DNA of 64,000 nt, taken from NCBI RefSeq assembly GCF_000002995.4, contig NW_025062476.1:5941001-6005000 (forward strand), in the 5' to 3' direction. Positions 26,201 through 38,259 of this stretch are shown here, piece by piece (within the stretch, counting starts at the first letter, position 1; each line of letters starts with the position of its first letter). The position numbers and the translations under genes are program-made. This DNA comes from Brugia malayi. Taxonomy: Eukaryota > Nematoda > Chromadorea > Rhabditida > Onchocercidae. The notes beneath the pieces are model-generated. The model saw only the letters and a list, made by a program, of their open reading frames with translations. It was not told the DNA's origin and made no database searches.

Positions 26201-29200
26201 TCTCTTCATTATTGTAATCGTAACTATTTGTCTCTTAGATAATGCTCAATATGGAAGATTGTAGAACTTCAAGAAGTACTAATTTCTTGATTAGTGGAAG
26301 CTAAAATTTCAAACGAGGAAGATCATCGAAATTAATAAGTAATAAAAAACAATGTATGCTAAGGAATAAAATGTTAAAATTGAAGGAGAAGAAAGTAGTA
26401 TGAAAGAGAAATCGGTAATAGATGATAATCAAGAAAGAATGGGAGAGAAAATAGATAGGTGATCGTTGTGAGTCTTTTTCACTTCACTTAATCAGGTATT
26501 AAAGCAGCGCGGTAGCGACGAAAACTGAAATTCTGTTATGGCTCGTTCCTTTTTGGAAGGCTGCCGAAATTATAAGAAAATGGAGAAAAACTTGGAGGAG
26601 TTGGTATGAAGAGACAGTTTATTAGAAATAGAAAATGGATTAAAATTGCGTTTGCAAATATGAACAAATTTTTCATCCACTCATCACTTGCCCGATCCAT
26701 ACAGAGATGATGGTCACTTGCAACTGTATTGTCCACCTAAACAGGAGAAAACTCCTATGGGGGGGGGAAAAGAGAAATGGAAGGGACTTTCGGATCAAAC
26801 CCATTCATCCTGAAGGGGATGGGTATAGGAGATTTTATTGAGATCGGGTTTGATTGCTGTTCCTGTTTGTCACCATTATGTGTATACATGGATGTGTTTG
26901 CGAGGTGGACAATTGAGTGTGGAAAACAATTGCCCATGTTGTGCGTAATACACAAAATAATCAGATGGGAAAATTAGAATTAGAGAACATACGAATGAAC
27001 AAGGCAATAGACACTGACACCCATTAATCAGCAGCTTCCTTTCCTTATATTTCACGTTCAATCTTATCATCCACTCCTGCATTATTTCCTCACTAAAATC
27101 GGGAAAATCTTGCATTTTAGAATAGAACGGAAGGGACGAAAATTTCTTATGATCAGAAATTATTATTGGTGATCTTACTGCTGATAATTATTATCAGCAT
27201 TCTCTATTGTAGTGACTTAATGAATAATAGTAATATTAAGGGTTTAGTGTGCTGTACTATATTACAGTTAAGGGGTCACTGAAACTAAGAGACCCGGAAA
27301 AGTCTGCATTCTATATCCGAATGTTAAGTTAAATTGAGTGTAATACATTCCTTTACATGTACATACGCAATCAAATTTAAACTCGGAAGATATAATATCA
27401 CTCGCAAACAATTCGAATAATTATTGGTACAGTTACTTTTCATGCATGATCTGTTTTTGAGCCAGATTTACAAATGAGTAAAGAGTAAACGACATTCTTT
27501 ACTAAAAATAGTCCCCAAATAAAGCATTTCATCAGTGATATTATTTAGTCTCATTTTTGTATCTTATTTAACGGAATAAATCCACTGAGAAGGAAATGTT
27601 GAGAACTCTAAGTTTTTCCATGATAGGAATTGTCAACTTCCTAAATATTTTCCTTTCTCATTCTCACCAACAACAGTACCATAATTCATTTTATTTCACT
27701 AAAATCATCAACATTATTTATCGTTATAATTTATGTAAGAGTGTTTGCAGTTTCCATTTTTAAATTTCTCGTGAATAGTGTTCTTTCTTCTTACATCGTA
27801 GATAAATCCAATTTAAAATTTGACTGCTAAATGGTAATAATGATGTTAATAAATTATCGGAGAAAAGTGATGATACAGTATTTTCAAGATTAATTTTCGA
27901 TAAGTCAATACCAGAGAACAGATCATCGAATCCGCAACCGGCATCACATAATTGTGTTGATTCTGCGTGATTGAATAGAGATGTGAAAGTCACAACAACA
28001 TTGTAATATCGATATTCCATTGGTTTTAATGAACATTGTTTCATTGAAGAATTATTTTGAAGCGAAAGAAAAAAAACCTTCTCTCTACTTAAGGATTTTG
28101 AAGTCAAAAAAAAGCAAAATTATGAAAATTTGTCGTTAGTAATTATGAGTACAAAGGGATGTAAAGAAAACATCCGAAAAGTAACTAGTGATTATTAATT
28201 CTTCTTAACAGACTGAAGCATTTAGTAAGAGATTTTTTAGTTTAAAGTTAAAAAGTACTAAATATCGTTCCATCCTTTCATTTTATGCTTACTAGTCATG
28301 AATTAACGTTACGTTTTTTTATTTTCATCAGTCTACTGACTTCCTTATGAAAATTGGATCATGTCATAAATGTCATACATGAGTAGTTTTCGTTTAAAAC
28401 ACTTTATTGTTGCTATGAAATGAAATGTAATGATAAAATGACTCTGAAAGTATTCTTATTCCCCTTCAATGCAGATCAAGGTCTAGAACATTTCAAAGAG
28501 ATATAGTGAGTGATAAGTAAAACTTGTGTTGAAAACATAGATTAAAAAATTTTGAAATTAAACACATCTCTTTATGATTTCACCTATTGTGCTGACAAAA
28601 TCATTATTTTTCTTAGTAATTTACAATAGCACTGAAATGTTTGTTTTCCGATTTCTGGTGAAGAAGCAAAACTAGTCTAATCTAGTTGCGGTGATTAAAA
28701 GGTAATTCTTCACATAATAACCGGATTTCACAGTGTTCTTTTTATTAATTTTTTAATTTTCATGTGTCATTTCAGGTTCGTAGATTTAATAAAAGATACA
28801 ACAAATGTGGAATATGTTAAACTTATCGTATCCTGCTTATACTACGGTTCTGAAGATTCTTTCAATCGTTTTATCCTTCAAACAGCTCTCACTAGTGCTA
28901 ATGTGGTATCGTTTTTAAATCTTTTTTTGAAGTGCACTTAAATGTTTTTTTAGAAAAAATCTAGTTCAGAAGAACGACTACTGAATGACATTAAAAGATA
29001 CTCATTTTTTTACGTATACCTATTTAAATCACGAATAATTTCATTCTGAAAAAAAATTAACTTCCTTGTTAATAAGATAGGAAAATTCAGCAAGTGCGGT
29101 AGTGTGACGCTAATAATGATTCGCGATTATGCAGTTAATATAATTCCTAATTATCGTTGCATTGATTCTGCTATCCGTTCGTCTTATTTGCCGTTATTGT

Positions 29201-32200
29201 TTTTACGGTTTTTACTGTTGAAGAAATGCTAAATGATAGAACTTTTATCGAAAGCTTTTTTTGAAGTCACCTTTAAAAATGGTAAATTTACATGTTTTTC
29301 TGACTTTGTTGTATGGATAGACACTCATTTTTTAGGCTGGCAGGAAATGGGCAACTCAATTTTTAAGTATTTTGGCATCTCACAATATCAGTGATTTCTC
29401 AGTCTGGGGGATAAAATTGTTGTTGGGACAACTCGCGGATCCCTCAGCAAAAGTTGTCCGGCATGCTTTACGTCTGTTGCATCGTTGGATACCAGTATGT
29501 TGGCTGATTTGTTTCTTTGGAATTTCGCGAAATTTATCTCTTAAAGAAGTCGGGGACGACATATTTCTCTCAACTCTTGAAGCCTTTTATTACCAAAAAA
29601 TGGATTAGTTAAAGTTCTGAGCTATTAATCCTTGAAAATAGCATTAAGAAAAATTAAGAACGACTTAAATGAAATAAATGATGGTCTGCATTTTTGTTTA
29701 TTTATTCTACATTTTATTAAATTTCAATCTCTGCTTCGCAGTATTACAGATACACAGTTCGTTCTTAATATTATTATGTTATACTTAACGTTGCATTGTC
29801 TATTTGCAGCATTATCTAGAGAGTGTTTATCTAATCAAAGACATATGTTTCGATATATTTGGTGATGCGGGAATTTTGTTGAAGACATATCTCTTCTCCA
29901 ATGAGAGTTATGTAAAGGACAATTCTCGTGATGTCTTAGCAACTCTGGATTATTGGAAAAGGGTTTATTTGAATCATTTTTTATAAATAAGTCAGAAAGA
30001 ATGCGATTACATATGAAAACGTTGGAATGTGGAAGTTTAGAGTTTCTCTTTGTTTGATTGTGTAGTTATCATTCAGCTCTATTGCCACTTGATTATTTAT
30101 CGCAGTTAAATCAGGAAATCATTTCCTTCACTAATTTTGTTTGGTAGTCAGTTCATTATTTATTCTTAATTTTCGAATAAGTTTGTTTCCAATGTTGTGG
30201 AATTGAATGAATTAGTAGTAATCACTATTAGCTTCCATTCATTTGCGCAAACTTTGAAATCAGTATTGTGTTTTTATTCTTACAGGTTATTATTTACAGA
30301 AATTTAATATGCGTTACGTCGAGATAGTTGATGAGGATGTCAGAGTTGCTTTGTTGGATTCGAAACGTTCAATCAATGGACAATATGCAAGATCTTCAAA
30401 TGAGCGGTTTGTTCATTAATATCATTCTCCATAACTTTTCATAGTTATTATTGCTAGACTACTCCAATAACCAATAATAATATGCATTAAACCATTTAAA
30501 GCACTCAAGTTGACTTCTTCAACACTATTTTATATCAATAGCAGTATCGTAGCTGATGTTGCGAAGGGCTTTTTCCATTTATTCATTTATCTGGCTGAAA
30601 TTAATGATATCTTACGATGCACAACATACTTCTCATGAATTCTGAAAACGAGAAATGAAACATTTCGAACTATTTCGTGATTTTTCTTTCAGAAAAAATT
30701 GAAAGAGATTCTATCAACTATTGCATTCAAAATGGTAATTATAAAATTAAAAATGAAGTTTAATATTTTACAGCAATGACTACGCTTTTTAAATTTAGAG
30801 TTTCCAAGTTAGGTGTGCCAATGCCAGTACATCTTTATGGACAGCTAGTACAACATGACACTGGTCGTGAACTACTGCTGAGATCGAATGAAGTTGATAG
30901 ATTGCTTGATGTTTTACGTGACTCGCCTTTACCAACAGATACTTATCAAACATCTAAATTAAAAGGTGCGCTCTACGCGTTGGGGCATATTGTTGCCAAT
31001 CTGAATCCAAGTAAGTTCTTTAAAAAAATTTCCAGCTTACACGGTCTGATGATTCCATGTTTTTCCAGCTCTGGTAAAAATCTTTTCAGGCCTTTTGCCC
31101 ATGGAAACAGTACCAATTATTTGTCGCTTTGCTGAATGTTGTCCAGTTCTTAGTATTCGAGGCTCAGCTTTTTGGGTCCTTAATCTTATTGGCAATACAC
31201 AACTTGGTTAGTAAATCTGAACGTTGATTTTGTGACTTTGTAAAGAATTTGGTTTTCATTCTTCGGAATAATTTTAAATGATTTGAAAGTTAACTGATTC
31301 AAGGATAATTTTTTGGTTCATTCTATAACCTTAGAATTAAGACATTTAATGGTTGCAAATTAATAAATCCTACATCAACCTGATGAACCGATACAACTCA
31401 GAGTGTAATGAACTTAGATGATGTTAAACATGTGGGCTTACTTACCTAGAGTACAATTATTACTTTTCTCTATACATGTTATTTTTTTTTTTTTTTTTTG
31501 CAGGTTCTGTTTTGCTGTTGTCACTAGGCTGGGAAAGCAGCAATTTTATTATTGGTGAGAAAAAATCGAATATGTTACTACTAAAGGCAGCCAATATAGA
31601 TATAAATAAAATTTGGATTCGTTGCATCGATGAAAAACTTCCTTCGCAACAAGAAATAAACTTGGTAAATGAAATATGCAGATTATCTTTGGAAGAAAAT
31701 CATTTCATATTTCCAATGTTAAGTGCAGAGTTTCATTTCACAAATATTTTTTATTTGTCGGGTTTTATGTCTTTTACTATTTCTCTTCGGAAACCTCCAA
31801 TTTTATTATTATTTAGTAATATGATTTTACTTAATATTTAAAATGTGCAATTCATATTTTCTCATATTGCATTCAGTTTCTGCGATATTAAAAACTGCAG
31901 ACTAACATATGCTATTTAAGAAAGAAAGAAAGAAAAAAACGATTTTTTAGAAAACTTTTGGCGTTGATCTTGTGAGCTCGACATTTATCACGAATAAGAA
32001 TGGGACAGTTCCATTTACTGGTACCAAATTTCATATTTAAAACAGCATTTAATACTTGTTTTCTTAAAGTGACAACATTATTAGAAAATATATTGAACTA
32101 GCAATTTAGATTATGGAACACTTTGGCACCGAAAAATGAATTGCTCAATTGAAACTCGTCATGTTTCTAGCTGTGTGACTTTTGAACTTGAAAGTCGATT

Positions 32201-34281
32201 GTTTAATCATGGCAATATTAGTGTTATGGAAATGGAAGGTGTAAGCGTTCTAGCTCTTTTTATTTATAGATATACTAAGGTCTGTTCTTATTTTAAATCC
32301 TGATTAACCGTTTTTTTAATAGAATGGTTATTACCGTTACCCCTGTGTGCTATCCTTCTTAAGAGGTTGTTATATTCGCATTACACTACACCATGACATT
32401 ATGGAAATTAATATTCTGGCAGTGAAATGCTTATGCATTCCGTAGAAAAATTCTAAGAAAACTGTAAAGCTTTAAACATTTTTTGTCGTATAGATAAGAG
32501 AAGATTGTTTAATGGTTCGCACTCAGTTTCGCCTACCATCATTTTCGTTTGACACAGCGCTAAATTATACCGCTATATCAGATAATAAGGTGATTTGTTT
32601 TTGACTGTTTTGCTCCACACTATTGATAATTTTTTTTTAAAAAAAATTTATTTAATGTGTTTTCAAGAGCAAACAGAAATTGTAGATTTAAAAACCTATC
32701 ATTTTTTGTATCATGAAATAGTTGCTATAAGTTACAAAGAAATGGTCAGGCTATGTTCTTCAAAATAGATTATAGTGGAAAAGACGATACTAAGCTTCTA
32801 TTTCGATCATTACAGAAGCAATCGTTTATTGGAAAGGCTTAAATATGATTACTTTAACCTGAAGTTTAGTGGGTAAAACACTATAAAAATTATTTTATTT
32901 TGCAGTTTCTGTGTTTGTGTGGCTTTCTGAATCCTCTAGAAAGTAAACACAGAAAACTTTCGAGAAAAACTGATTCAGAAACGACAAAATCTCGACCGGT
33001 CAACTTTTCCGATCAGTCCATCTCACTCCCTCTCATTCCTGATTTTTTTTTAAAGGTCTGCTGTGGTTTTTGTGCTTTTCCATGCAACTATGAATCTTGG
33101 TGTTTTCAAATTATAAAAAGTAGTTTATATCATGATAAATTTATTTCATTTAAAATTCAGTTTACTTAGGTCATTTCAGTAAATCAAAATAAATGAAAAA
33201 TTTTCTTTTTCTTTCCCATTCCTTTTACTGTGAACTAATCATATTGCCAATTTATGCAAAAAATTTTCAACTTCAGGATAACTGTATTTATGTCTAATTT
33301 TATATTAAGCGCATTCAATGTACTTTAAAAAGGTGCTACGGGTATGCAATATTAGAAAGCAATATGTATCTTATACAGTTTAGAGAACTAATAATAAGTT
33401 GTAGAACGTATTTCTTGGTGACGAATTCACAGAACAGAGCTGTAATTCATCGATTGTTAAACACATGCATCAAATCAGTAATTGCTTCTATTGTTCGTGG
33501 CCTGAAGAATATTTCGGCAGTAAAAGTTTGTTCATTGAACTTTGGATTTTATTTCTAAATTATCTCGATAAATCCACTTTAATTCCTGCACATAATCAGG
33601 GATTTGTTTCAATTTTTAGCATAAGCTAAATTCCGATCTCTGGATTAAGTAATAAGTGAGTGCTGATGACAGTTCCCTTTTTCAATTAATATTTTATCAG
33701 ATTCCTGGTTTTAGATGTTTTGGAAGTTGAGGTACCTAGTGAAGCAAGGGATGAGATAATATCAATGTTTTTATTACAAGAATCGAAATGTTTAAACAGT
33801 TCAAAAAAGTTGCTCAGGTAAGTCTACACTTTTTTAACTTTCATTCCTTCTCTTTGAAGGATAATTGATTGCTGATGTTAATTTTAGTGTGGTTCCTTAT
33901 TGCAGCGAAATGTTCCGCACTTTATCGTTCATTAAAATGTTCCTTACGACTCCCAAGAACAAACGTTTAGTGGTAATGTAATGCGTAAATAGGATTGAAT
34001 GGACAAATCCTCATCTTTTCTCGTTATCTAAATTACAAGTTGAAATATTTGAAATTTCTAAATGCTTCGCTGAAGCGGATCAAAGCATTGATAGTTTGAT
34101 TCAGTTTCTAGTATCAAAATATGTTTTTTTTTTTAGGAATTACTTATCTAACCGCGAAGTTTTTTCCTCGATTTGCCTTTATTCAGACGTTCTGGTATTA
34201 TTAGCCCAGCATAATTTCAGCTTAGAAACAAGGCGTCTGGTTCATGAGTTATTTGCAGATGCTTTAAAGAAAGCAAGTTAA
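14284..34281 (+). CDS. rict-1: Rictor, TORC2 subunit
   Basis: About 30 coding exons: 14284-14481, 14627-14757, 15025-15331, 15695-15737, 15881-16011, 16149-16207, 16537-16677, 16916-17144, 17860-17940, 18162-18245, 18656-18822, 19084-19262, 19334-19362, 19829-20005, 20087-20253, 28776-28905, 29336-29494, 29810-29962, 30300-30406, 30799-31010, 31069-31206, 31504-31761, 32110-32240, 32494-32589, 32906-33055, 33379-33519, 33620-33648, 33701-33817, 33906-33977, 34137-34281. Total ~1386 aa; human Rictor is 1708 aa, and the long Ser-rich region is much shortened. Matches to remembered Rictor sequence include RTWAG, the motif VHLYGQLVQHDTGRELL, LKGALYALGHI, VLSIRGSAFWVLNLIG and the C-terminal ICLYSDVLVLLAQHNFSLET. 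Rictor with TOR, mLST8 and Sin1 phosphorylates AKT/SGK. Least certain are exons 2 (acceptor), 13-15 (the 81-nt gap 20006-20086 is also open) and the join 17144/17860, where an exon may be missing. The ATG has an upstream in-frame stop in the same exon. Confidence 0.9.
16384..16434 (+). repeat. Poly-T / TTTTTTGC microsatellite in a Rictor intron
   Basis: A long T run is followed by four spaced gc steps (ttttgc repeats), ending ttgcttg. It lies in the intron between 16207 and 16537. It is flanked on the left by caagcaa, the reverse complement of the closing ttgcttg. Confidence 0.8.
21336..25167 (-). CDS. Secreted DB-module protein with Pro/Gln-rich linker
   Basis: Seven exons, 5' to 3': 25167-24997, 24065-23931, 23585-23406, 23141-22734, 22430-22317, 22087-21959, 21590-21336; 463 aa. 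All six introns are phase 0. A signal peptide spans ~1-20 (MDVTLVLLSVLISMF). A Cys cluster at ~26-50 ends CPETCRPC, like the end of a ShK toxin-type domain but too short to be a full one. Residues ~58-336 are a low-complexity Pro/Gln/Tyr-rich linker (PQQPQPRIPP, FPTFPPFTFPP, QVQQPQQHF). Residues ~337-463 form a nematode DB module split over the last two exons: motifs FKACCQELGEGC, CNYDATLTT, CASGYQDATPCCE and HCRPYCNP. DB-module proteins are secreted and nematode-restricted; their biochemical role is mostly unknown, and an extracellular matrix or signalling role is only a guess. The whole gene sits inside a Rictor intron on the opposite strand. The 931-bp first intron might hide another exon. 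Confidence 0.85.
24541..24580. repeat. Perfect 15-bp inverted repeat (hairpin)
   Basis: The left arm gaattacaaactaaa (24541-24555) is the exact reverse complement of the right arm 24566-24580, with a 10-nt loop. It lies in the first intron of the DB-module gene and in the big Rictor intron, so it would be transcribed from both strands. Confidence 0.95.
27760..28107 (-). CDS. Doubtful small secreted-type ORF
   Basis: An uninterrupted 115-codon frame inside the large Rictor intron. A plausible internal start (MEYRYYNVVVTFTSL) looks like a weak signal peptide. It is followed by LCDAGCGFDDLF and a hydrophobic/amphipathic stretch ending WIYLRCKKK. No family is recognised. It may be one exon of a larger minus-strand gene or chance; base composition does not decide it. 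Confidence 0.2.
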   Translation of the reverse strand: MTSKSLSREKVFFLSLQNNSSMKQCSLKPMEYRYYNVVVTFTSLFNHAESTQLCDAGCGFDDLFSGIDLSKINLENTVSSLFSDNLLTSLLPFSSQILNWIYLRCKKKEHYSREI

Positions 34282-36716
34282 TTTTTACCTTGGAAAATTT
34301 ATTTCTGATAAAATTGTCATTTTCATACTGACTTTTTTGCCATTTTTGTTGTAGCTTAACTGTTTTGTTTAAATGCTTTGTCGCTAGCTCTTTTACTGCG
34401 TGAAAATTTTATTCGATTTTAATCCTTATCTGAAAACGTCATGCAGTTCATTTCCAAGCATGTTATAGCTTCAAAAATTGACACTCGAAACAGAACTACT
34501 TCCGGTCGAAATCAGATTGTTTATTATCAGAATTTGGTCTAGCTTCATTGCCTCTTTTAGCCACTCATTATAAACAATCGAAAAAATTATATCATTTTCA
34601 GCTCAGTTTTCGTGAAACTTGCATCTAAAAGCATAATGGTGCGTCATATTTATCTCGGTTTCACTTGCTTTCATTATCAGAGGTAATAACACCTGACTTT
34701 GGAGAATCTGAAATTCCGGAAAACTCTGATTGTCAAAAATGGATGCTGCTGAATTAATGCGAACTAAGTTATGTTGATATGATTATATTTAAAGTTTTTT
34801 CCTGTTTTTATTTTTTTTGAACAGTTTTATTAAGGTGATGTTTATTTCGCATTTTTGAATAGATTAGCTGCAAGGTGAAATATCAGTAATTTCTTGATAT
34901 TTTTATCACGAAAAGTTATAAAAACGGAAGATACTTCATTTTCTTCATTAATGAGAAAGACTCCACTTTCTTCCCAATCTCCTTGTGTAGGAATTTTCTG
35001 TCTTCATGCTTAGAAATACTTGTTAATTAACATTTTATTGTTAACCTTAGGTTTTTTTTTTTTATGATAAAGGAATTGGTTGCAAAAAAGCCCAATCAGG
35101 TGTGTTTACCGAATAATTCGGTGGATTTGTTTCAGGAATCTTTGCAGTAGCATTTTAATTACACGATAAAAACTTTAGCAAGATTATGCTCTGCATAAAG
35201 AATGACATTGTAATTTGAAATCAAGTTAAGAAAGAATTTTTAAAAATTTTCCTTTATAAAATTTTAGTTTTTTCTTGACTTGATTTTATTTTTCTTAACT
35301 TGATTCTCCTTTTTAAAATTGAGCCAAAGACTATGTGGGCTGATGAAGTTTACTGCAAAAAATTGTATTTTTCCATTTTAGTCTTTGCAAAAATAATTCC
35401 CATTGAATATTTAATCAGACAAATAAGAAATAAACAGTTTGACTGATGCAAATATAATTTGCTGAACTGAAGTGAAGGTCAACCAATTAATCTCAAAGAA
35501 CTTGTCGGCCTGAACTGTGCGACTAAAATTACAGATCTATCTTAAGAAAAAAAGTTTATCTTTTGACTACTGCATTGTAAATATCCTCCGGATATCCAAT
35601 AGGAGATATAATCGTGTTAAATCAGAAAGGTTATTGTATAAAGAAAGTAAAATGTGAGTACCAAGGGATTAAGATTATATCTTTTCATGCTTGTAGTTAA
35701 TGGCTAGTTTTTGATTTGTAAGAATATATTACAGCAAAAAATGCAAAACATAACGTTCAAAAATAGCATTAAAAAGAATTTTTTTTTTTTCAAAAAATAA
35801 TTTACATTAAGTTGATTCCTCATGATACAGAAATCGGTGTGGATCTACTGAAAAACTGAAAATTTGAATTTATGAGAAGAAATGGAGAGGGGAGACGGTA
35901 GTGGATTACTCCTTCTCTTAATAACAAGAAGTTTTATGTATGCAAATAATATTTTAGACCACAACTATAAATTATTGAGAACTATTGGTATAAATCATGA
36001 CTTTACCCATGTTATAACCAAGATTTTAGGACAAGAATATGAGCCACGGTTCAATTTATAATATTAACCAAATATAACCGGAAGGTTAATGTTCTATTTA
36101 AAATTTTGTGGACTACAGTTAATTTCGCATGCTAGGAAATTTATTTAAATTTTTAAGCTAGGTATGGAAATAGCCGTTGTATAAAGATAAGAAAAATGAA
36201 AGGAGAAGCGCTGAGCAATTTAGAAAGAATGTTTGGAGGGACATTGTGCGAATACCCGTATCAGCTGGATAATACTTCGATGCATGTTTCGGTCGAACAA
36301 TGTCGTTATAGTAAGGATCTATTTTGGAAATTACTGCATCAAAATTTATAATACCACCGAAGAGTGGTGCTGAAAAAACTGTATATTAAGACGGATACTG
36401 GAATGGTTAATACTATTGATTTAAGTAATTCTATTCGAACTATAATTAGATCTAATCATAAATTGTTACAACACATTATTTGAGAATTTATAAGGAAAAA
36501 TTAACATACTCGTTTTGTACTAATCTTTTTGGTTCAAGCTAACTATAAATTATTAAAAGTCTTCTAAATTGTAATTTTATTCGTGTTGTAACTGAAACTT
36601 TGGTAAAAGACTAAATATATGAGTATAAGTTGCAATACTAATGAAGAAAGTACTAATCAAGAGTTGATTCTAGAATATTCCTCTAACTCTAATCTTGATG
36701 AAGGTAGTGCAATACC
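34282..36716. other. Intergenic, Rictor 3' flank
   Basis: 2.4 kb of AT-rich sequence between the Rictor stop and the stop of the minus-strand cysteine-rich gene (convergent). No exon with credible splice sites and coding content was found. It presumably carries the 3' UTRs. Confidence 0.5.
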
Positions 36717-37721
36717 TCAAATCGATACCGAAGACCTACCACTGTATGTGGAAAACGGTGCTCTTGCATGAATATCATTGCACTTGTTTTTACGATTGCA
36801 AATACAGGTAGTCTGATTCATAGAATCTTCACAAAGGAGCGTAGCTCCCACACGTGTCGCGAGAAGTTCAGCACGTTGTCGTGAAAATGATAAATCGGTA
36901 AATTGCCAATCAGTTAACGTTAAACAGCCCGCCATATACTGATACACCGGACAGTTCTTACACTGTCCTAAAATATATAATTATATGGTGCATTTTTCTA
37001 TTTGCTTTATTAAAACGATTATACAAATTATTTTCACTTAGCTCAGACATTATCATTACCTTATTTTATTAAATTGATGGGAGTACTTTCATCCTTTAAC
37101 ATATGGCAAAATTATACTTAATTTTAGATGTTAGTTAATATACAGAAATTAGTTAATAACTATAACTGGGGTTTAAAGCTTTCCCAAAATTAGGACAAAA
37201 GATTAGATTTCATGATTAGAATCATGAAAGTTATTAACGGATATAGCAAGTTTTACACCCAAAAACTTATCTGTCACTTTCTTATGAAACAACTTCTTGA
37301 AATTATATAATCATTTAAGCGAAATTTTCGAAAATAAATGTGATTTTAAATGGAAATATGCAATTTGTTTTATTTTTTTTATCATTTTCTATGTTGGAAA
37401 TAAAATTTTATATTTTTGATCTAACAACGCAGTTGATGTATATATTTACAAAGCAAAAATGAAGGAATTTATTTCAAAGGTGACGTTAGAAAGTTTGGAC
37501 ATACTCATAAAGCAGACGTTCCCTGTGCAAGTGCGTGAATGCGGTCCACACGTGGAATGAGGATCTTTGGCAAGCACATACCACAGCTGAATGCACTGTC
37601 GACACGTAACGCTCGGGAGTTGCCGATCCAACTCGAAATCGTCGATCAATCCCAGGAAAGATATTGCATTTTCAACAAGTGCAAAATAAATTGTCACCAA
37701 AAGGGATGTCAGCATCAACAA
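36717..37721 (-). CDS. Secreted cysteine-rich protein, ET-module / three-finger-like
   Basis: Two exons: 37721-37505 and 36967-36717, joined in phase 1 (A|GA); 155 aa. A signal peptide spans ~1-20 (MLMLTSLLVTIYFAL). The mature part has cysteines in the order C-x2-C (CRQC), C (STCG), C-x4-C (CTGNVCF), then QCKNC, GC, LC and a terminal CICNRKNKCN. A CTG-x-C step, a mid GC and a terminal C-x-CN...CN are features of nematode ET-module and Ly6/uPAR-type secreted proteins. Such proteins are secreted or GPI-anchored; no GPI-type hydrophobic tail is visible here, so it is probably simply secreted. The exact family is inferred from Cys spacing only. The gene is convergent with Rictor. Confidence 0.7.
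37119..37151 (+). repeat. 33-bp perfect direct repeat, copy 1
   Basis: The unit begins taattttagatgttagttaa and is identical over 33 bases to 38227-38259. This copy lies in the single intron of the cysteine-rich gene 36717-37721. Confidence 0.95.
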
Positions 37722-38226
37722 AATAGTATTGCTCTCCCACTTAATATTTTTTTACATCCTGTAAAAAGCTTAATTTTGTTATTTTGTCTTTTATAAACCC
37801 CAATTTCAATTTCAAATATAGATATTAGAAGTGTAGGAACGCTTACTAACTCCCAACTCATTTTTATTTGTCGATTATACTATTGCAAATCTTGTTCATC
37901 TAATTTTTCTCATCTGATTTCAATAGTCTGCATCACTAATATTTTGCTAGGTTAAGGAAAAAATTTTACAGCATTCGATTTAAGCTTTAAAATTTATCAG
38001 ATGTTAAAAGACTTATTCTGCTTCTACAAACTAATAGGCAATAAACATTGTACCCGTTTATTAGTTATCAATACGTATGACTTTTTTGAGTTGAAAAAAG
38101 TCGTAAGTGTTGATAGTTCGCTATTTTATCCCATTAAAAGTTAATTCTTTATTATAGCCCATAATTTGTTCTCATATATTTCAATATTCTATTAAATTAC
38201 TAGCTTACTTTATTCTTTATCTTAAC

Positions 38227-38259
38227 TAATTTTAGATGTTAGTTAATATACAGAAATTA
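38227..38259 (+). repeat. 33-bp perfect direct repeat, copy 2
   Basis: Identical to 37119-37151 and in the same orientation. It lies about 0.5 kb upstream of the start of the cysteine-rich gene. The pair therefore flanks the signal-peptide exon. Confidence 0.95.

Larger units (their letters stand above)
20254..28775 (+). other. 8.5-kb Rictor intron hosting a nested gene
   Basis: The intron runs from donor AT|GTTAGTTT to acceptor TTTCAG|GTTCG. Joining the exons restores the split Met codon and the conserved run LLQMFVDLIKD, so both flanks belong to one protein. It contains the complete DB-module gene on the minus strand (21336-25167). From 25168 to 28775 no confident exon was found apart from a doubtful minus-strand ORF at 27760-28107. 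Confidence 0.85.

Noticed and set aside
26536..27115. Several 60-80-codon frames on both strands in the big Rictor intron
   Set aside because: No consistent exon chain, homology or splice context; mutually overlapping on opposite strands.
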